A stretch of DNA of 48,761 nt from contig JAEZVB010000065.1 of NCBI GenBank assembly GCA_023443285.1, positions 1-48,761 on the forward strand, in the 5' to 3' direction. Shown here one piece after another: positions 6,536 through 14,732 of this stretch. This stretch comes from Bacillota bacterium (GTDB taxonomy: Bacteria; Bacillota; Negativicutes; Sporomusales; Sporomusaceae). Positions within the stretch are counted from its first letter, which is position 1; each line of letters opens with the position of its first letter. The translations under genes and the position numbers were made by a program. The notes beneath the pieces are model-generated. The model was given only the letters and a program-made list of their open reading frames with translations. It did not search any database and had not been told where the DNA came from.

Positions 6536-7522
6536 CTAAATAATTAGAAGTTTGTTGGTTAATTCTATACGATAGTTCTCCATAATGTTAACAAAATCAT
6601 CTCTGCTTAAAGCTTGGTTAAACTTGAGGCGTAGTTCGGCTGATTTGGGTAGGCCTTTGGTGTACCAGGCAGCATGGCTGCGCATTTCACGGATGCCGAT
6701 GTATTCGCCTTTGTGCTCAACAAGCATGTCCAGCTGTCTAAGCAGCATGTCAATCCGTTCATTGAGTCCAGGTGCCGGCAAGACTTCCCCTGTTGCAAGA
6801 TAATGGATTACTTGGCGAAATATCCAGGGATTCCCTTGGGCGCCTCGCCCTATCATTATGCCATCACAACCGGTCTCCGTCAACATACGCTTGGCATCTT
6901 GTGGTGTACGAATATCCCCGTTACCAATGACCGGAATTCGGACTGCCTGTTTTACTTCGCTGATGATACTCCAGTCGGCCAAGCCTGAGTAAAATTGCTC
7001 CCGGGTACGTCCATGAACACTGACTGCGGCCGCACCAGCCTGCTCGGCACACTTTGCTATCATAGCGGCATTTACGGACTGCTCGTCCCAGCCTTTGCGA
7101 AACTTCACAGTAACAGGCACATCACCGGCAGCTGCTACTACGGCGGCGATGATGCGGTAAGCTAGATCAGGCTTTTTCATGAGTGCAGATCCTTCGCCAT
7201 TTTTAACGATTTTCAGCGTCGGGCATCCCATATTAATATCGATGATATCAGCCCCGGCATCAGCAACAATTTTAGCAGCCTGCCCCATGCTCTCCGGTTC
7301 AGAACCAAATATCTGCAAAGCTACCGGGCGCTCCCGGTCATCAATCGCCAGCATTTTCTTAGTATGGGCATTATCATAAATTAGTCCTTTATCACTTACC
7401 ATCTCAGAATATACTAAACCGCAGCCCATTTCTTTGGCAAGTAAGCGAAATGGCAAATCAGTAACCCCGGCCATCGGAGCCAAAATAACCGGATTTTCTA
7501 GCGAAATTTTACCGATCCGCAT
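6536..7522 (-). CDS. dusB: tRNA-dihydrouridine synthase
   Basis: Flavin enzyme that reduces uridines in the tRNA D-loop. 328 residues is the normal length. The TIM-barrel starts with NPVILAPMAGVTDLPFR. The active-site block DINMGCPTLKIVKNGEGSAL holds the catalytic Cys. HGRTREQFYSG and GNGDIRTPQDA supply FMN-phosphate contacts. The ATG follows AGGAGG. Its place between coaX and lysS matches the yacF position in B. subtilis. Subfamily DusB is inferred from the context and the GCP-x-x-K motif. Confidence 0.94.
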   Translation of the reverse strand: MRIGKISLENPVILAPMAGVTDLPFRLLAKEMGCGLVYSEMVSDKGLIYDNAHTKKMLAIDDRERPVALQIFGSEPESMGQAAKIVADAGADIIDINMGCPTLKIVKNGEGSALMKKPDLAYRIIAAVVAAAGDVPVTVKFRKGWDEQSVNAAMIAKCAEQAGAAAVSVHGRTREQFYSGLADWSIISEVKQAVRIPVIGNGDIRTPQDAKRMLTETGCDGIMIGRGAQGNPWIFRQVIHYLATGEVLPAPGLNERIDMLLRQLDMLVEHKGEYIGIREMRSHAAWYTKGLPKSAELRLKFNQALSRDDFVNIMENYRIELTNKLLII

Positions 7523-7582
7523 AGGTCCCTCCTAGGTAAAAAATACAAATCGCAAATACCTTCCCATTTTTAGGTATACTTT

Positions 7583-7617
7583 TGGAAAAGAACAGCGGTC
7601 ATATTTGACCGCTGTTC
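7583..7617 (-). terminator. Terminator after coaX
   Basis: A 12-bp perfect stem (7590-7601 with 7606-7617) with loop TATT, followed on the minus strand by TTTT. Confidence 0.85.
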
Positions 7618-7635
7618 GAACTACCTATACACATT

Positions 7636-8400
7636 CTATCGATTACGTTCGTAAATAAGCCGTAGACCTTCTAACGTCAAGAAGGTATCTACTTTATCAA
7701 TAGTATGCGACTCCTGCGCGATCAGGTTAGCCAAGCCGCCGGTAGCTACAACAGTAACTTCTTGACCAAGTTCTTCACACATACGACGGACAATTTCATC
7801 AACTTGTCCTACAAACCCGTATACAATGCCTGACTGCATGCTATTTATCGTGTTGCGACAAATAACTGTCTTAGGTTTAATGAGCTCAATCCGTGGCAGC
7901 TTGGCCGCCCGTTGGAACAAAGCCTCCGTAGAAATCCAGATACCCGGTGCAATTGCCCCGCCCAGATAGTCACCATTTTCCGCCAATGCGCAAAACGTTG
8001 TCGCTGTACCAAAATCAACAATAATCAGCGGCCCACCATATTTGGCGTATGCCGCAATTGCGTTAACAATGCGGTCTGCCCCTACTTCGCGTGGGTTTTC
8101 ATATTTTATACAGATGCCGGTCTTAATCCCAGGCCCTACGACAAGTGGCTCAACATTAAAATATCGCTGGCACATCCGGGTTAAGGGAACAACAAGCGGC
8201 GGAACTACAGAGGAGATAACAATCGCTTCGACATCTTCCATCCTCATGCCGCGATAAGTAAACAGATTATAAATCAGCACACCATACTCATCACCGGTTT
8301 TTTGCTTGTCTGTTGAAATTCTCCAGTGATAACGGAGTTCTTCCCCCTCATAAACTCCTAATACAATATTAGTATTGCCGACATCAAAAACTAATAACAT
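7636..8400 (-). CDS. coaX: Type III pantothenate kinase
   Basis: Phosphorylates pantothenate, the first step of coenzyme A synthesis. 254 residues, ASKHA fold. The N-terminal phosphate loop is LLVFDVGNTNIVLGVY, with the catalytic Asp in GADRIVNA, the second phosphate loop VDFGTATTF and ATGGLANLI near the end. The ATG has GGGAGG upstream. The neighbouring ftsH-side synteny (coaX follows ftsH in Bacillus) supports the call, although birA-bioY and other genes are inserted here. It is transcribed alone and ends at a strong hairpin. Confidence 0.95.
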   Translation of the reverse strand: MLLVFDVGNTNIVLGVYEGEELRYHWRISTDKQKTGDEYGVLIYNLFTYRGMRMEDVEAIVISSVVPPLVVPLTRMCQRYFNVEPLVVGPGIKTGICIKYENPREVGADRIVNAIAAYAKYGGPLIIVDFGTATTFCALAENGDYLGGAIAPGIWISTEALFQRAAKLPRIELIKPKTVICRNTINSMQSGIVYGFVGQVDEIVRRMCEELGQEVTVVATGGLANLIAQESHTIDKVDTFLTLEGLRLIYERNR

Positions 8401-8506
8401 TCAAAAAATCCTCCCATATACACCTGGCGGAAATTTCCATATCCAACCTTGCTCAATAACCGCTATAATTGTACCTAAAAGCAGGTGAATTGTAAATATT
8501 AATCAG

Positions 8507-9073
8507 CTATTTCAATTGCTTACATTCAATAAGTCCCGCTTTTAGCAAAGCCCGCCGTATACGGACACCGCTATAGGCAGCCGCAGCCGCTTTAAGCAAA
8601 TCGAGCGGCAAAAATGGCAATACCGCCAGATTAATTGCTTTATCTATCGTCATAGCCTTTTGCAATACATATTGAAAAGATAGCATAAAACCTATTAGCC
8701 CTAATCCGTAAATTACTGCTAACCCGGCAAGCATGGCTATCATTATGTTCTTATACGTCAATTCAGAGTGTTCCGCAACATAGCCGACAATATACGTGCA
8801 CGCAAAGTAGCCAAAAATATACCCCCCTGTTGGACCAATCAATACCGCAGCGCCTGCTTTTCCCTGGGCAAATACGGGTAAACCAAATACGCCCAGCAAC
8901 ACCCATACAGCAACACTGGCCGGCCCCAGTTTTCGGCCTAATACCAAACCAGCCAGCAAAACAAAGAATATCTGCAAAATGACTGGCACAGGACCAACAG
9001 GGATAGCGATCTGAGCACTCACGGCAAACAAGGCTGCAAATAAACTGGTAAGCGCCATATCCTTAGTATTCAT
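8507..9073 (-). CDS. bioY: Biotin transporter S component BioY
   Basis: Membrane substrate-binding subunit of an ECF-type biotin transporter. 188 residues with about six hydrophobic segments. The BioY pattern is visible in IPVGPVPVTLQ-like text (here VPVILQIFF), GAAVLIGPTGGYIFGYF and the C-terminal FLPLDLLKAAAAA. No ECF ATPase or T subunit gene is nearby, so it would use shared ones or act alone. It follows birA by 23 bases with GGAGG upstream, and both are under the predicted BirA operator at 10096-10128. Confidence 0.94.
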   Translation of the reverse strand: MNTKDMALTSLFAALFAVSAQIAIPVGPVPVILQIFFVLLAGLVLGRKLGPASVAVWVLLGVFGLPVFAQGKAGAAVLIGPTGGYIFGYFACTYIVGYVAEHSELTYKNIMIAMLAGLAVIYGLGLIGFMLSFQYVLQKAMTIDKAINLAVLPFLPLDLLKAAAAAYSGVRIRRALLKAGLIECKQLK

Positions 9074-9096
9074 AAGTAGTATCCTCCATTATTACA

Positions 9097-10071
9097 TCAT
9101 TCGGTCAGCGCGGGACGAATAGATACGTCACCGGCTAATACTCGCTCAATCCCTTGCGGGGTCCTTACCAGGAGAGCACCATCAGCATCAATATCAACCG
9201 CCATACCGGTAAATCTGCTTTCAAATCCGCAAACATTCACTTGCTGCCCCAAAGTAATTGATTCTTCCCGCCAGGCTGAAAGTATCGGCGCAAATCCCGA
9301 CTCTTTGACAAGCATATATACATTTTCCAGTTCACTTAAAATAGCAGTTACCAGCTTGATCCGCGAGACAGGATGACCGGTAGCAATTGACAAGGAAGTA
9401 GCTGTTGCGGCAATATCACTAGGAAACTCCTCAATATTCACATTAATTCCCATACCAATCACTACATAATTGATAGCATCCATTTCAGCACTCATTTCGG
9501 TAAGAATGCCTACAATCTTGCGGCCCTTCCACAGGATGTCATTAGGCCACTTAATTCCGCAACCGGCACCAGTCACCCTGTTAAGGGCACGATTTACACC
9601 CACTGCTGCCATCAGCGTACATTTAGCAGCATCCATCGGGCCAAAGGGTGGCCGCAGCACAACAGACAGCCAAATTCCTTTGCCAAATGGGGAAAACCAG
9701 CCCCTAGCAAGGCGTCCACGCCCGGTAGCCTGGGTTTCAGCCACAACAATGGTTCCTTCCGGACAACCGTTTGCTGCCAATTTTTTGGCCTCATTATTTG
9801 TTGAATCGACCTCACCGAAATAGTGGATTTCCTGTCCCAACACTGTGCTGGTTAACTGCGCTTTAATCTCAGCCGGCAGCAGTCTGTCGGTAGTTTGTCG
9901 CAGTGCATAACCCAGACGTGAATGAGCTTCAATGTCATAGCCAGACTGTTTCAGTGCCCGGATGTGTTTCCATACCGCTGTGCGCGACACATTAAGATTA
10001 TGTGATATCTCCTCACCGGAGACATACTGGCCTAGATTCTGTTTGAGCAATTCAAGAATAGCTGTCCGCAA
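9097..10071 (-). CDS. birA: Bifunctional biotin ligase / biotin operon repressor
   Basis: Attaches biotin to carboxylase carrier domains and represses biotin genes as biotinyl-5'-AMP complex. 324 residues. Residues 1-60 are a winged helix (SGEEISHNLNVSRTAVWKHI). The ligase domain has the biotin/AMP loop GRGRLARGW near residue 119 and KWPNDILW. A small C-terminal SH3-like domain follows (LGQQVNVCGFE, GALLVRTPQG). The DNA-binding domain means this is the group II, regulatory form, which fits the operator over its own promoter. Confidence 0.96.
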   Translation of the reverse strand: MRTAILELLKQNLGQYVSGEEISHNLNVSRTAVWKHIRALKQSGYDIEAHSRLGYALRQTTDRLLPAEIKAQLTSTVLGQEIHYFGEVDSTNNEAKKLAANGCPEGTIVVAETQATGRGRLARGWFSPFGKGIWLSVVLRPPFGPMDAAKCTLMAAVGVNRALNRVTGAGCGIKWPNDILWKGRKIVGILTEMSAEMDAINYVVIGMGINVNIEEFPSDIAATATSLSIATGHPVSRIKLVTAILSELENVYMLVKESGFAPILSAWREESITLGQQVNVCGFESRFTGMAVDIDADGALLVRTPQGIERVLAGDVSIRPALTE

Positions 10072-10095
10072 TGTTCAATCCCCCAAAACCGCATA

Positions 10096-10128
10096 TTGTT
10101 ATCCTAATAATAAGTTAACGGTTAACAA
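10096..10128. promoter_or_regulatory. BirA operator
   Basis: TTGTTATCC (10096-10104), exactly 15 bases, GGTTAACAA (10120-10128). This is the split inverted repeat known for Firmicute BirA, with one mismatch between halves. It covers the -10 and most of the spacer of the birA promoter. Confidence 0.8.
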
Positions 10129-10135
10129 TTGTCAA
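10107..10135 (-). promoter_or_regulatory. Sigma-A promoter of birA-bioY
   Basis: Minus strand TTGACA (10135-10130), 17-base spacer, TATTAT (10112-10107), inside the BirA operator. Confidence 0.75.
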
Positions 10136-10282
10136 TGTCGCCTTGTTCTTGTTACTTACATTTACAACATAGGTGCTAATATGATAGCATTTCTATAAAG
10201 CAGACTTAGCTTTATACAAGATTTAGCTTCATCTAATGTATACCCCAGTTTACCCCAACAATTCGTTTCCACGAGGTGATTT

Positions 10283-10963
10283 ATGGAACAAATTAAAATA
10301 TTAGTGGCTGATGATGAGCCAAATATAACCGAGGTTCTTCAATTGTATCTTGAGCAAGAAGGCTTTGAAGTTTTCACAGTCGCCGACGGGCAGGCGGCTC
10401 TAACTATCGAGGCCGAGCACCGACCAGACTTATTAATCCTTGATGTCATGCTCCCCAAGCAATCAGGCTGGGAAATTTGCTCCAGTATTGAGCGTAAAGT
10501 GCCTGTAATCTTTTTAACTGCCAAAAGTACTGAGGCTGACAAATTAACTGGGTTTTCTCTGGGAGCTGACGATTATATCACAAAACCCTTTAGCCCGCGC
10601 GAGGTGTTAGCCCGCGTTAAAGCGGTCCTGCGTCGCAGCGGATTACTGGCCGATAGCAGCAGCCATTTGGAATTCCCTGCACTTCGCATTGATCCAGCCG
10701 CGCAGGCGGTCTATTCCTACAAGCAAAATACCCAATTATCCCCAAAAGAATTTGAACTACTGGTCTTTATGGCGCGCCATGCCAAGCTGGCCTTTTCCCG
10801 CGATCAACTCTTGACCAATGTTTGGGGATATGATTTTGACGGCGGTGACCGAACCGTTGACGCCACCATCAAACGCCTCAGACAAAAAATCGACAACCCT
10901 GAATATAACTATATCCATACTGTCTGGGGTGTAGGTTACAAATTTGAGGTAACTAGCAAATGA
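10283..10963 (+). CDS. OmpR/PhoB-family response regulator
   Basis: 226 residues. The receiver domain (about 4-118) has the acidic pair D10-D11, phospho-acceptor D54 in LILDVMLP, the Thr in FLTAKS and the Lys in YITKPF. A winged-helix DNA-binding domain (about 128-224) ends with the usual WGVGYKFE. The ATG follows GAGGTG. It overlaps the histidine kinase gene by 4 bases (ATGA), so the two are co-translated partners. The target genes are unknown. The protein has the PhoP/PhoB layout, but it is far from the pst genes, so I do not name it. Confidence 0.93.
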   Translation: MEQIKILVADDEPNITEVLQLYLEQEGFEVFTVADGQAALTIEAEHRPDLLILDVMLPKQSGWEICSSIERKVPVIFLTAKSTEADKLTGFSLGADDYITKPFSPREVLARVKAVLRRSGLLADSSSHLEFPALRIDPAAQAVYSYKQNTQLSPKEFELLVFMARHAKLAFSRDQLLTNVWGYDFDGGDRTVDATIKRLRQKIDNPEYNYIHTVWGVGYKFEVTSK

Positions 10964-12369
10964 TTAAATCAATTTTCGGCAAACTGTTATTATCTCATCT
11001 AGCTATTATCCTTGTCAGTATGCTTACCTTAGGGATATTGATGTCCTATTTAGTTCGTAACCATGTAATTGAAAACAAACGCCATGACCTCCTAGCTAAA
11101 GGCAATTCGGCTGTCACCATGATAAACAACGTTTTGGCTGACGGCCGGAAACCTTCCAATAGAATGTTAGCGGCTATGAGCGAAATGGCCGGCGGCGATA
11201 TTTGGATCATGGATAAAAATGGTCAGATACTTGCGGGTCAGCCACCGGCCATCTGGAAAGATAAATATTCCGAGTATTGGGCTCGGGTATTGGACACCAT
11301 TGACTGGGAAAATGGCGAAGGCACACAAAAAGTATTTAACCTGCGTCAACGCGACCCATCCATTGTTGTCGCCTTACCGCTGCCTCCCCAAGAATCCGGA
11401 ATACCGACCGCGCTTTTTCTCCGTTCTCCGGTAACCGGCGCGACCCGCACCGCTCAAGCATTGGAACAACTATTACTATATGCTCTGTCAGCTAGCGCTT
11501 TCGCCGCTGCCCTTGTAGGTTTTTTCATGGCTCGCAGCCTTACCAGGCCGATTGCTAATATCAGCCAGGCCGCGGCAGACTTTATCAAAGGCAACTACAC
11601 CAGACGGACTACAGCCACCCAGGCAGACGAAATCGGTCAACTTGGCCGTACGCTAAACGGCATGGCAGCAGAACTGGAACAAATCGAACAAAATCGCCGC
11701 GAATTTTTATCTGATGTTTCCCATGAACTAAAAACGCCGCTGGCTTCCATTCAGGCTTTGGCGGAAGCCATCCAGGACGGTTTAGTAAAAACAGAAGAAA
11801 ATCGTGACCGTTATCTAACAAATATTGTTGCTGAAACCAAACGAATTGGCCGCCTTGTCGGCGATCTGCTCAATTTATCACAACTGGAAGCCGGCGAACT
11901 GACGCTGGAAAGAACAGCTATTGATTTGCCATCCTTAATCTCGGCTCATCTGGCAAAATTTACTCCCTTTTTAGAGGAAAAATCACTAATTATTGCCACC
12001 AATATTCCCGCGAATCTTGCCTGTCCGCTGTCCGATCCAGACCGGGTTGGCCAGGTTGTAACTAACCTAGTGAGCAACGCGATCCGTCATGCCGATCCTG
12101 AATCCATCATACTAATAACAGCAGAAGCCCAGCATCAACAAATAGCTGTCAGCATAAGCAATACCGGACCGGGAATTTTGCCCGAACATTTACCGCATAT
12201 TTGGAAACGCTTTTACCGTGTCGATAAATCTCGCGCCCGTGGTGACGGCGGCACAGGTTTGGGACTAGCCATCACCCAAAAACTAGTAACCGCAATGGGC
12301 GGCTCTGTTGATGTTGTCAGTATACCTGGAAAAATTACTACCTTTACCTTTACTTTGCCTACCGCATGA
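10960..12369 (+). CDS. Membrane sensor histidine kinase
   Basis: 469 residues. Two membrane segments (about 10-32 and 170-190) enclose a 135-residue extracytoplasmic sensor domain. HAMP follows (about 190-243), then the phospho-acceptor H255 in SHELKTPLAS. The ATP-binding domain has the N box VTNLVSNAIRHA and G2 box GGTGLGLAIT. No PAS domain is seen. It pairs with the response regulator just upstream, overlapping by 4 bases. The signal is not evident from the sequence. A bidirectional terminator follows about 75 bases after the stop. Confidence 0.93.
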   Translation: MIKSIFGKLLLSHLAIILVSMLTLGILMSYLVRNHVIENKRHDLLAKGNSAVTMINNVLADGRKPSNRMLAAMSEMAGGDIWIMDKNGQILAGQPPAIWKDKYSEYWARVLDTIDWENGEGTQKVFNLRQRDPSIVVALPLPPQESGIPTALFLRSPVTGATRTAQALEQLLLYALSASAFAAALVGFFMARSLTRPIANISQAAADFIKGNYTRRTTATQADEIGQLGRTLNGMAAELEQIEQNRREFLSDVSHELKTPLASIQALAEAIQDGLVKTEENRDRYLTNIVAETKRIGRLVGDLLNLSQLEAGELTLERTAIDLPSLISAHLAKFTPFLEEKSLIIATNIPANLACPLSDPDRVGQVVTNLVSNAIRHADPESIILITAEAQHQQIAVSISNTGPGILPEHLPHIWKRFYRVDKSRARGDGGTGLGLAITQKLVTAMGGSVDVVSIPGKITTFTFTLPTA

Positions 12370-12440
12370 TAACCTCATTCACTAATCCTATCTTTATCCA
12401 TGACCGTCGTTGATACAGACTCTTCCTGTTGTCACTAAAA

Positions 12441-12487
12441 AATCAGGCCTTCCACACACATCATAATGTGCTTGGAAGGCCTTTTCA
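12441..12487. terminator. Bidirectional terminator between kinase and MetE-like gene
   Basis: Arms AGGCCTTCCA (12445-12454) and TGGAAGGCCT (12473-12482). There is a plus-strand TTTT after the stem and an A-run before it for the minus strand. It serves the two convergent genes. Confidence 0.8.
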
Positions 12488-13543
12488 TTATTCGCAAACC
12501 ATTCGCTTAACTAAACCATAAATATGTTCGGCCAACGCAACAGGCAGCGCCCCGGTTCCACAGCTAGGCGTCCAAATCACGTTCTGCCGCAAACTAGCGG
12601 TGTCAACCCCACGTTTAGCTAGCTCAGCACATTGCTGGTCAAACCTTTCCAGGAGGGATTCCGGTGTTTCCTGCCAAGCTTCCTCGGAGGTAGGAACAAG
12701 CCCCCAGGCCAGCTTACCGCCCCTGTTCAAAAAACAGGATAACCCGTCTGCCTGCAATGCCATACCGGTAAAATAGTGATACGCATCAAAACTAATGACA
12801 TCCACCGGTAATGCAAACAAAATTGACCAATCAATACCTGCGCAGGCATGTACCCCTACTTTGATCTTCTCGGCATGCAGTGCCTCTACAATCGTGTTCA
12901 AAGCCTCTGCAGCCATCTCCTTGGTCAACGTAATATGAGTAGACGCACCTATAAGAAATAAAGCCGGATCATCAATAAAAATCAGTACAGGCAACCCCAG
13001 ACCTTTGAGGCGCCTGGCCTCAAGCACAGCTTCCGCAGCCAAACACTTTACCAGCATATCACGCAGCGTTTCATCATAGAAACAAGCTCGTCCCCGCTCA
13101 TCCTTAATCTGTAACCCTACCGTAAGCGGGCCGCTGACATGCCCCTTCACCCCTTCTGCCTGCGGAAAAAAACTGCTAAATTTATCGATAAAAACTTCCA
13201 TACCGGCAAAAGCTTCCCCGGTTAAAGCAAAACTCTGCTCGGCAACAGCGTCCTCCTGAATAAAGGCTAGGTATTGCTCATAAAAAGCAGCTGCTTTTTC
13301 ATCCCAATCAGCGTCTTTACGACAAAATACAGGATCTTTTAACGGTTGTGCTGATAGTACTCCTAGTTTAAGAAGCGGCTGCACATACTGCACGACAAAG
13401 CCCTGTTCCGGTATCTTAATCGGCAACTGCGGCCAATGCGGCCAGTGGGGCATTGATGCGGCAATAAGTTTGATTGCCGTTAATTCATCTTGATACGGTA
13501 AACTGCCGAGTCCAGTGGCCCGACCCGGTTTAATCCAATCCAT
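12488..13543 (-). CDS. MetE/UROD-superfamily methyltransferase-like protein
   Basis: 351 residues, about half of full MetE and resembling its C-terminal catalytic barrel. The N-terminus ATGLGSLPY and GHVSGPLTVGL are typical of methionine synthase II-like proteins. VGVHACAG and WTPSCGTG carry the His and two Cys expected to bind zinc. Such short proteins often act as methyltransferases on small thiols or corrinoid proteins; the substrate here is unknown. ATG with GGAGG upstream. It lies 22 bases after the YibE/F gene and may share its transcript. Confidence 0.75.
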   Translation of the reverse strand: MDWIKPGRATGLGSLPYQDELTAIKLIAASMPHWPHWPQLPIKIPEQGFVVQYVQPLLKLGVLSAQPLKDPVFCRKDADWDEKAAAFYEQYLAFIQEDAVAEQSFALTGEAFAGMEVFIDKFSSFFPQAEGVKGHVSGPLTVGLQIKDERGRACFYDETLRDMLVKCLAAEAVLEARRLKGLGLPVLIFIDDPALFLIGASTHITLTKEMAAEALNTIVEALHAEKIKVGVHACAGIDWSILFALPVDVISFDAYHYFTGMALQADGLSCFLNRGGKLAWGLVPTSEEAWQETPESLLERFDQQCAELAKRGVDTASLRQNVIWTPSCGTGALPVALAEHIYGLVKRMVCE

Positions 13544-13565
13544 AGTTTCTCCCTCCTCCTACTTG

Positions 13566-14657
13566 CTACTTTCTATTTAACAGCGTTGCTGTAATAATGG
13601 CTGTCAGCGGAATAGCACAAATAAGTCCAATACTGCCGGTTAATGCGCGGGCAATCTCGGTTACAATCAAATTCAGGTTTAATATTTTTACCATCGACGC
13701 ATTTTTTTGTGAAGCAATAAGCAGCATCAGTGGCAGCGAACTACCGGCATAGGCTAGAATCAAAGTATTAGACATAGTACCCATGATATCCCTGCCAACA
13801 TTCATACCCGCCTGTACTAATTCTTTAAAACTAATGGACGGGTGGACACTTTTAATTTCATATACCGCCGAGGCAATGGAGATAGTGACATCCATAACAG
13901 CGCCTAGGGCTCCAAAAACCATCCCTGCAAATAGTACTCCCTGAAAATCAATGTACGACAGCGTCACGGCTTTTAAGAGCATAGCCTCTTCCGAATCTAA
14001 GCCTGTCAGATGCATGAATTTAATCGACAGGATCGACAGCAGGCCGGCTACCACCACCCCACCGACAGTACCCAGTACAGCGGCTAGTGTCTTTTTGGAC
14101 AATCCGCTTACCATAAGCTGGGTAGCTATCGCAATAGCAGTAGCTACAACCAAGGTTAACAGCATCAGACTGTATTGATTACTCAGCACCTGATCGATAA
14201 AAAACTTAAAAATGAGCAACATCGAGAAAGCTATGACCAATATCGATTTGGCTCCAATAAAGCCACCAAATACGACCAGTGCCAGCATAAATATTCCAAC
14301 CAATAGATAAACATAATCAAGGCGATCAAAATCGCTGACATGATAACTAGTCTTCCCGAAATCATGGGTGACTGCGACAATAATTTTATCGCCGGGCTTG
14401 ACTCTGATTTCGTAGGCGGAGCGTTCTGACACAAAATTAAATGTATCTACAACTTTACCGGCATCGGGGCCACTGGTCAACTGAATACTAACCAACTCGC
14501 CTTTTCCCATCTGATACTGTTTTTGCATGGATTGCTCGAGCTGACCTACATATACGACAACACCCTTTTCATACTCCACTGGTTGAGGTGCAGGCGCGGC
14601 CTCGCTAATACCGGAAGATACCATTAGTACAAAGATTAATGCAAGCAGCTTCTTCAA
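13566..14657 (-). CDS. YibE/F-family membrane protein
   Basis: 363 residues with an N-terminal signal peptide (LLALIFVLMVSSGISEA, cut near AAPAP). A soluble beta-rich part follows (about 25-110), then seven or eight membrane helices. GMVFGALGAVMDVTISIASA and AYAGSSLPLMLLI are characteristic of YibE/F. The function of the family is not established; transport or phosphate/peptide handling has been suggested. It lies between ftsH, which ends at its own terminator, and the MetE-like gene. Confidence 0.85.
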   Translation of the reverse strand: MKKLLALIFVLMVSSGISEAAPAPQPVEYEKGVVVYVGQLEQSMQKQYQMGKGELVSIQLTSGPDAGKVVDTFNFVSERSAYEIRVKPGDKIIVAVTHDFGKTSYHVSDFDRLDYVYLLVGIFMLALVVFGGFIGAKSILVIAFSMLLIFKFFIDQVLSNQYSLMLLTLVVATAIAIATQLMVSGLSKKTLAAVLGTVGGVVVAGLLSILSIKFMHLTGLDSEEAMLLKAVTLSYIDFQGVLFAGMVFGALGAVMDVTISIASAVYEIKSVHPSISFKELVQAGMNVGRDIMGTMSNTLILAYAGSSLPLMLLIASQKNASMVKILNLNLIVTEIARALTGSIGLICAIPLTAIITATLLNRK

Positions 14658-14697
14658 GGTACTCCTCCCTATTTTGAAAATCTTTCTTTCGCAACCA

Positions 14698-14726
14698 AAA
14701 ACAGCAGGGATAATCCCTGCTGTTTT
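14698..14726 (-). terminator. Terminator after ftsH
   Basis: A 13-bp perfect stem (14698-14710 with 14714-14726), loop TAA. The stem ends in TTTT on the minus strand. Confidence 0.85.
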
Positions 14727-14732
14727 CTCAAA

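Noticed and set aside
7912..8184. Plus-strand frames inside coaX and similar opposite-strand frames across the window
   Set aside because: They lie fully inside well-identified genes and lack ribosome binding sites and family resemblance.
10283..12369. Naming the two-component pair phoP/phoR
   Set aside because: The layout fits the family, but there is no PAS domain in the kinase, no PhoP box in front of it and about 24 kb between it and the nearest Pho-box promoter (35825), so the name would be a guess.
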